A stretch of 34,606 bases of DNA from a virus. Position numbers and translations under genes: made by a program. Below are positions 31,792 through 34,606 of the stretch, in pieces (within the stretch, counting starts at the first letter, position 1; the number at the start of each line of letters is the position of its first letter). The stretch is taken from IMG/VR virus record IMGVR_UViG_3300021185_004502, positions 1-34,606 of that record; one strand, 5' to 3'. A model generated the notes under the pieces. It did not search any database, had not been told where the DNA came from, and worked only from the letters and a program-made list of their open reading frames with translations.

Positions 31792-31823
31792 TACAAAGTA
31801 AAAGTTAACAAAATATTTTAAAA

Positions 31824-32108
31824 ATGGCAAAAGAAATTAAGTTTACAGAAGAAGAAGTTGGAAAAATCAATTCATTAAGACAAGATGTTTCTAATCTATT
31901 TGTTCAATTAGGACAATTACAAGTTGAAAAACGAAGAAGAGTAGAAGAAATTGAAAATTTAGAAAATGAATTGTTAAATAAACATTCAGCTTTAGTACAA
32001 AATGAGAAAGATATGTTCTCAGAATTGAATGGAAAGTATGGAGATGGTAACTATGACCCATCATCAAACACATTCGTACCGGTTTCTGAAAATAAAGAAA
32101 CTAAGTAA
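31824..32108 (+). CDS. Small coiled-coil protein preceding the tail sheath
   Basis: A 94-residue protein. Residues about 5-70 are an almost continuous amphipathic, charged helix (FTEEEVGKINSLRQDVSNLF and VEKRRRVEEIENLENELLNK) with Leu/Val/Ile at heptad-like spacing. The end is a short turn-rich tail, NGKYGDGNYDPSSNTFVPVS, a pattern I recall from small conserved proteins of marine T4-like phages. A dimeric or trimeric coiled coil is likely. It has its own promoter motif upstream, and another separates it from the sheath gene. It may be a minor virion component or assembly factor. No function is known to me. The start lacks a Shine-Dalgarno sequence but is the only ATG that includes the whole helix. 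Confidence 0.7.
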   Translation: MAKEIKFTEEEVGKINSLRQDVSNLFVQLGQLQVEKRRRVEEIENLENELLNKHSALVQNEKDMFSELNGKYGDGNYDPSSNTFVPVSENKETK

Positions 32109-32133
32109 AAAATATATTTTCAATAAAGTTATT

Positions 32134-32145
32134 AATACTTATATA
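32134..32145 (+). promoter_or_regulatory. Candidate late promoter motif before the tail sheath gene
   Basis: AATACTTATATA, the C-variant of the motif, ends 41 bases before the sheath ATG. The sheath start has AAGGAG eight bases away. Confidence 0.5.
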
Positions 32146-32186
32146 AGAGTATTCATATACAAAAAACATAACAAGGAGTAAATAAA

Positions 32187-34556
32187 ATGGCAGAAAAAAT
32201 TGTATCACCTGGTGTATTTACGAGAGAAAATGACCTTTCTTTCTTATCACAAGGGATTGGTGAAATTGGAGCAGCAATAATTGGACCTTTCCATAAAGGA
32301 CCTGCTTTCGTACCAACCGTTGTTAATACACAATCAGAATTCGAAGAAATATTTGGTGTACCTAATGGAGATTACTATACAGGATATACCGTACAAAACT
32401 ACCTAAGAGAAGCAGGAACAGTAACTATTGTTCGTGTTGGTCATCAAGGTGGTTATTCACAAGTTAAACCTTTAGGAATTGAAGTAAGTGGTTCTACCGC
32501 ACAAGGTGGAAGAAGATTAATCGGTGTTTTAAACGCAACACATCAAGGTTCTCAAACTGTTGGATTTGCAACAGCTTCCAATATCATTGATTCACAACCA
32601 TCAGCATCAGCTTTCCTTATTAGTGGTTCAGACATAGGAACATCAGTATCCTCATCTGTACTACCAAGTGCAGGAAACGATATATCTGATGTATTTGGAG
32701 AATCTGCTAGAGGTTCTAAAAAAGCATATGCTCACAAGTACTTTGAAAAAGCGGCTGTTGACCATACATCGTATTTATCACAAAGTGGTTCTCAAGTAAA
32801 ATCAATAGAATTGGCAACACAAGATTTCACACAAGATATTCAACATGCCTCAACTCCATGGATACAATCACAGTTGATTTCTGGTGAAAGACATAATTTA
32901 ATTAAGTTCCATACTTTAGGTGATGGTACTAATTACAACAAAGAATACAAAATAGGTTTCTTTAATGTAAAAGCAGCTGGTTCTACTAACTCTACTGATT
33001 ATTCAACATTCTCAGTTGTAGTAAGAGGATACTCTGATACACATAAAAGACCAATTATTCTTGAAACATGGAATAATGTAAACCTAGACCCTGCATCACC
33101 AAACTATATTAAGAAAAGAATTGGTGATATGAACGTTTCTATCGATTCAGTTGGTAAAATGAACATGAGTGGTGATTATCAAAATAACTCTAAATTTATT
33201 AGAGTAGAATGTTCTGATGAAGGTTCATTCCCAATAGTTGCTGCACCATTTGGACATGCAGCATACGTTAATCCAATTTATGTTGGTTCTAATGGAACAG
33301 AAGCTATGATACCATCAGTTATATTTTCAACTGGTTCGGGAGATAACAATGGTTCTAAGAATATACAATATAGTGGTATTGATTTAGAAACTGCAGTAGT
33401 AAAAATTGATAACAACAGTTACTTATCTCCAATACCTGCTTCGGCAACTAGTGGTGGTAATACTGCTTTCTCATTCGATGCAGCATTTACTGCAATCGTA
33501 GATGGTGTTGTTGCAACTAAAAACTTTGCATATACATTATCAACATCAGATACTGCAACAACTATTAATAAAAGACAATTTATCGTAGGATTCCAAAATG
33601 GATTCGATGGTAGTAACCCAACAATCAAAGAAGCTAAATATGGTGATTCTGATTGGGGTGCTGGAAACTCACAAGGATTTAACTTATCTACTTCAACTGC
33701 AAGTGGTTCAGTTTCTTATGTGAAGGCAATCAATTCAGTATCTAATCCAGATGATTTCGATATCAACTTAGTATCTACACCTGGTGTTGTAAGAAGATTA
33801 CACTCTTATGTATTTGATAAAGTAGTTGATATGGTAGAAGCTAGAGAAGATGCATTCTTTATCGGTGATATTACTGATGGAGGAGATACTATATCAGATG
33901 CTACATCACAAGCAAGTAGTATAGATTCTAACTATGTAGGTTCTTACTACCCATGGGTTAAGACAATAGATTCAAGAACTAATAAACTAACAACTATACC
34001 ACCATCAGTATTGATGCCAGGTATATATGCGGCCAACGATGCGGTTGCTGCTGAGTGGTTTGCACCAGCTGGTTTAAATAGAGGTGGTATCGTAGGTGCG
34101 GTATCTGTATTAAACAGATTAACACATTCAGAGAGAGATACACTATATGAAGGAAAAGTTAATCCAATTGCTCAGTTCCCAGGAGAAGGTATCGTAGCAT
34201 TCGGACAAAAAACTTTACAAGATAAGGCATCTGCACTTGATAGAATCAACGTAAGAAGATTAATGATTAAAGTTAAGAAGTATATTGCTTCAACTTCAAG
34301 ATACTTAGTATTCGAACAAAACACTTCTCAAACGAGAGGTAGATTCTTAAATACTGTGAATCCTTATTTAGAAGGAATACAACAAAGACAAGGATTGTAT
34401 GCATTTAGAGTGGTGATGGATGAGAGTAATAACACACCAGATGTAATTGACAGAAATATATTGGCTGGACAGATTTTCTTACAACCAACAAAAACTGCTG
34501 AATTCATCGTGTTAGACTTCAACATCTTACCGACAGGGGCATCATTCTCGGCATAA
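32187..34556 (+). CDS. gp18: Contractile tail sheath protein, gp18-like
   Basis: A 789-residue protein; T4 gp18 is about 660. The N-terminus SPGVFTRENDLSFLSQG, followed by IGAAIIGPFHKGPAFVPTVV, is the sheath signature. 'FEEIFGV' and 'YYTGYTVQNYLREAGTVTIVR' follow. The C-terminal domain, which forms the inner contacts in contraction, contains LDRINVRRLMIKVKKYIAST, then FEQNTSQTRGRF and NPYLEGIQQRQGLYAFRVVM, ending TAEFIVLDFNILPTG. The central part (about residues 100-560) is a variable, surface-exposed region with Ser/Gly-rich stretches, enlarged compared with T4. The start has a strong AAGGAG. The gene has its own promoter-like motif, as expected for a highly expressed protein. The next gene beyond the window is probably the tail tube. 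Confidence 0.95.
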   Translation: MAEKIVSPGVFTRENDLSFLSQGIGEIGAAIIGPFHKGPAFVPTVVNTQSEFEEIFGVPNGDYYTGYTVQNYLREAGTVTIVRVGHQGGYSQVKPLGIEVSGSTAQGGRRLIGVLNATHQGSQTVGFATASNIIDSQPSASAFLISGSDIGTSVSSSVLPSAGNDISDVFGESARGSKKAYAHKYFEKAAVDHTSYLSQSGSQVKSIELATQDFTQDIQHASTPWIQSQLISGERHNLIKFHTLGDGTNYNKEYKIGFFNVKAAGSTNSTDYSTFSVVVRGYSDTHKRPIILETWNNVNLDPASPNYIKKRIGDMNVSIDSVGKMNMSGDYQNNSKFIRVECSDEGSFPIVAAPFGHAAYVNPIYVGSNGTEAMIPSVIFSTGSGDNNGSKNIQYSGIDLETAVVKIDNNSYLSPIPASATSGGNTAFSFDAAFTAIVDGVVATKNFAYTLSTSDTATTINKRQFIVGFQNGFDGSNPTIKEAKYGDSDWGAGNSQGFNLSTSTASGSVSYVKAINSVSNPDDFDINLVSTPGVVRRLHSYVFDKVVDMVEAREDAFFIGDITDGGDTISDATSQASSIDSNYVGSYYPWVKTIDSRTNKLTTIPPSVLMPGIYAANDAVAAEWFAPAGLNRGGIVGAVSVLNRLTHSERDTLYEGKVNPIAQFPGEGIVAFGQKTLQDKASALDRINVRRLMIKVKKYIASTSRYLVFEQNTSQTRGRFLNTVNPYLEGIQQRQGLYAFRVVMDESNNTPDVIDRNILAGQIFLQPTKTAEFIVLDFNILPTGASFSA

Positions 34557-34578
34557 TTAATTAAAAATAAAAAAGAAC

Positions 34579-34590
34579 TATATTTATAGT
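34579..34590 (+). promoter_or_regulatory. Candidate late promoter motif for the gene beyond the right edge
   Basis: TATATTTATAGT lies 22 bases after the sheath stop. The window ends in TAGGAG (34601-34606), a likely ribosome site for a gene starting just outside, by T4 order the tail tube gp19. Confidence 0.55.
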
Positions 34591-34606
34591 AGAATATAAT
34601 TAGGAG

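Noticed and set aside
1-34606. tRNA or rRNA genes
   Set aside because: I saw no cloverleaf-like intergenic sequence; the gaps are short and hold promoter motifs, leaders or terminators.

Overview
This window is a late structural-gene block of an AT-rich T4-like myovirus. Every convincing gene is on the + strand, and genes overlap or abut within long operons. The anchors are T4-type virion proteins: an acidic prohead core/scaffold (gp22-like), the major capsid protein (gp23), neck proteins (gp13-like and probably gp14-like), a tail-sheath stabiliser (gp15-like) and the contractile tail sheath (gp18). Low GC, Shine-Dalgarno-type AAGGAG leaders on several genes and Ser/Thr/Gly-rich fibres suggest a marine bacterial host with an AT-rich genome. 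The host cannot be named from this sequence.

Layout. 1-553: the tail of an unidentified Lys-rich protein, then a phage-encoded ribosomal protein bS21 with its own promoter-like motif. 554-3592: a structured leader, gp22, gp23 and a strong terminator. 3619-13710: an operon of gp13-like, gp14-like and gp15-like genes, two small genes that share a C-terminal module with gp15, and a 2158-residue adhesin. 13722-30432: a long fibre array of a Gly-hinged 197-aa protein, an 871-aa fibre, a 1613-aa fibre ending in an S74 self-cleaving chaperone, a 216-aa fibre, a 1594-aa fibre with a second S74 chaperone, a 564-aa fibre, and a glycosyltransferase-like enzyme. 30445-31755: a structural protein carrying an intein-like Hint domain and a fibronectin-III-like tail. 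31780-34556: a small coiled-coil protein and the tail sheath. A promoter-like motif and AGGAG at the right edge announce one more gene, by T4 order probably the tail tube gp19.

How the parts fit. Eleven intergenic copies of a TATATTTATA-type motif sit just upstream of genes or operons and are the best candidates for late promoters. Two Rho-independent terminators, after gp23 and after the 871-aa fibre, divide the transcription units. The head, neck and sheath genes make the particle. About 22 kb of fibre/adhesin coding, inserted between gp15 and gp18, uses a shared set of repeats (SSSAQI/SGSSQI, FxGDGSxLTN, VxGTTTxIDSTTVNIGD) and shared anchoring ends. This implies a complex host-recognition apparatus that evolves by duplication and module exchange. 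The least ordinary features are the ribosomal protein, the glycosyltransferase, the Hint domain lacking a splicing nucleophile, the triplicated gp15 C-terminal module, the shared IDGG C-termini, and the structured leaders.
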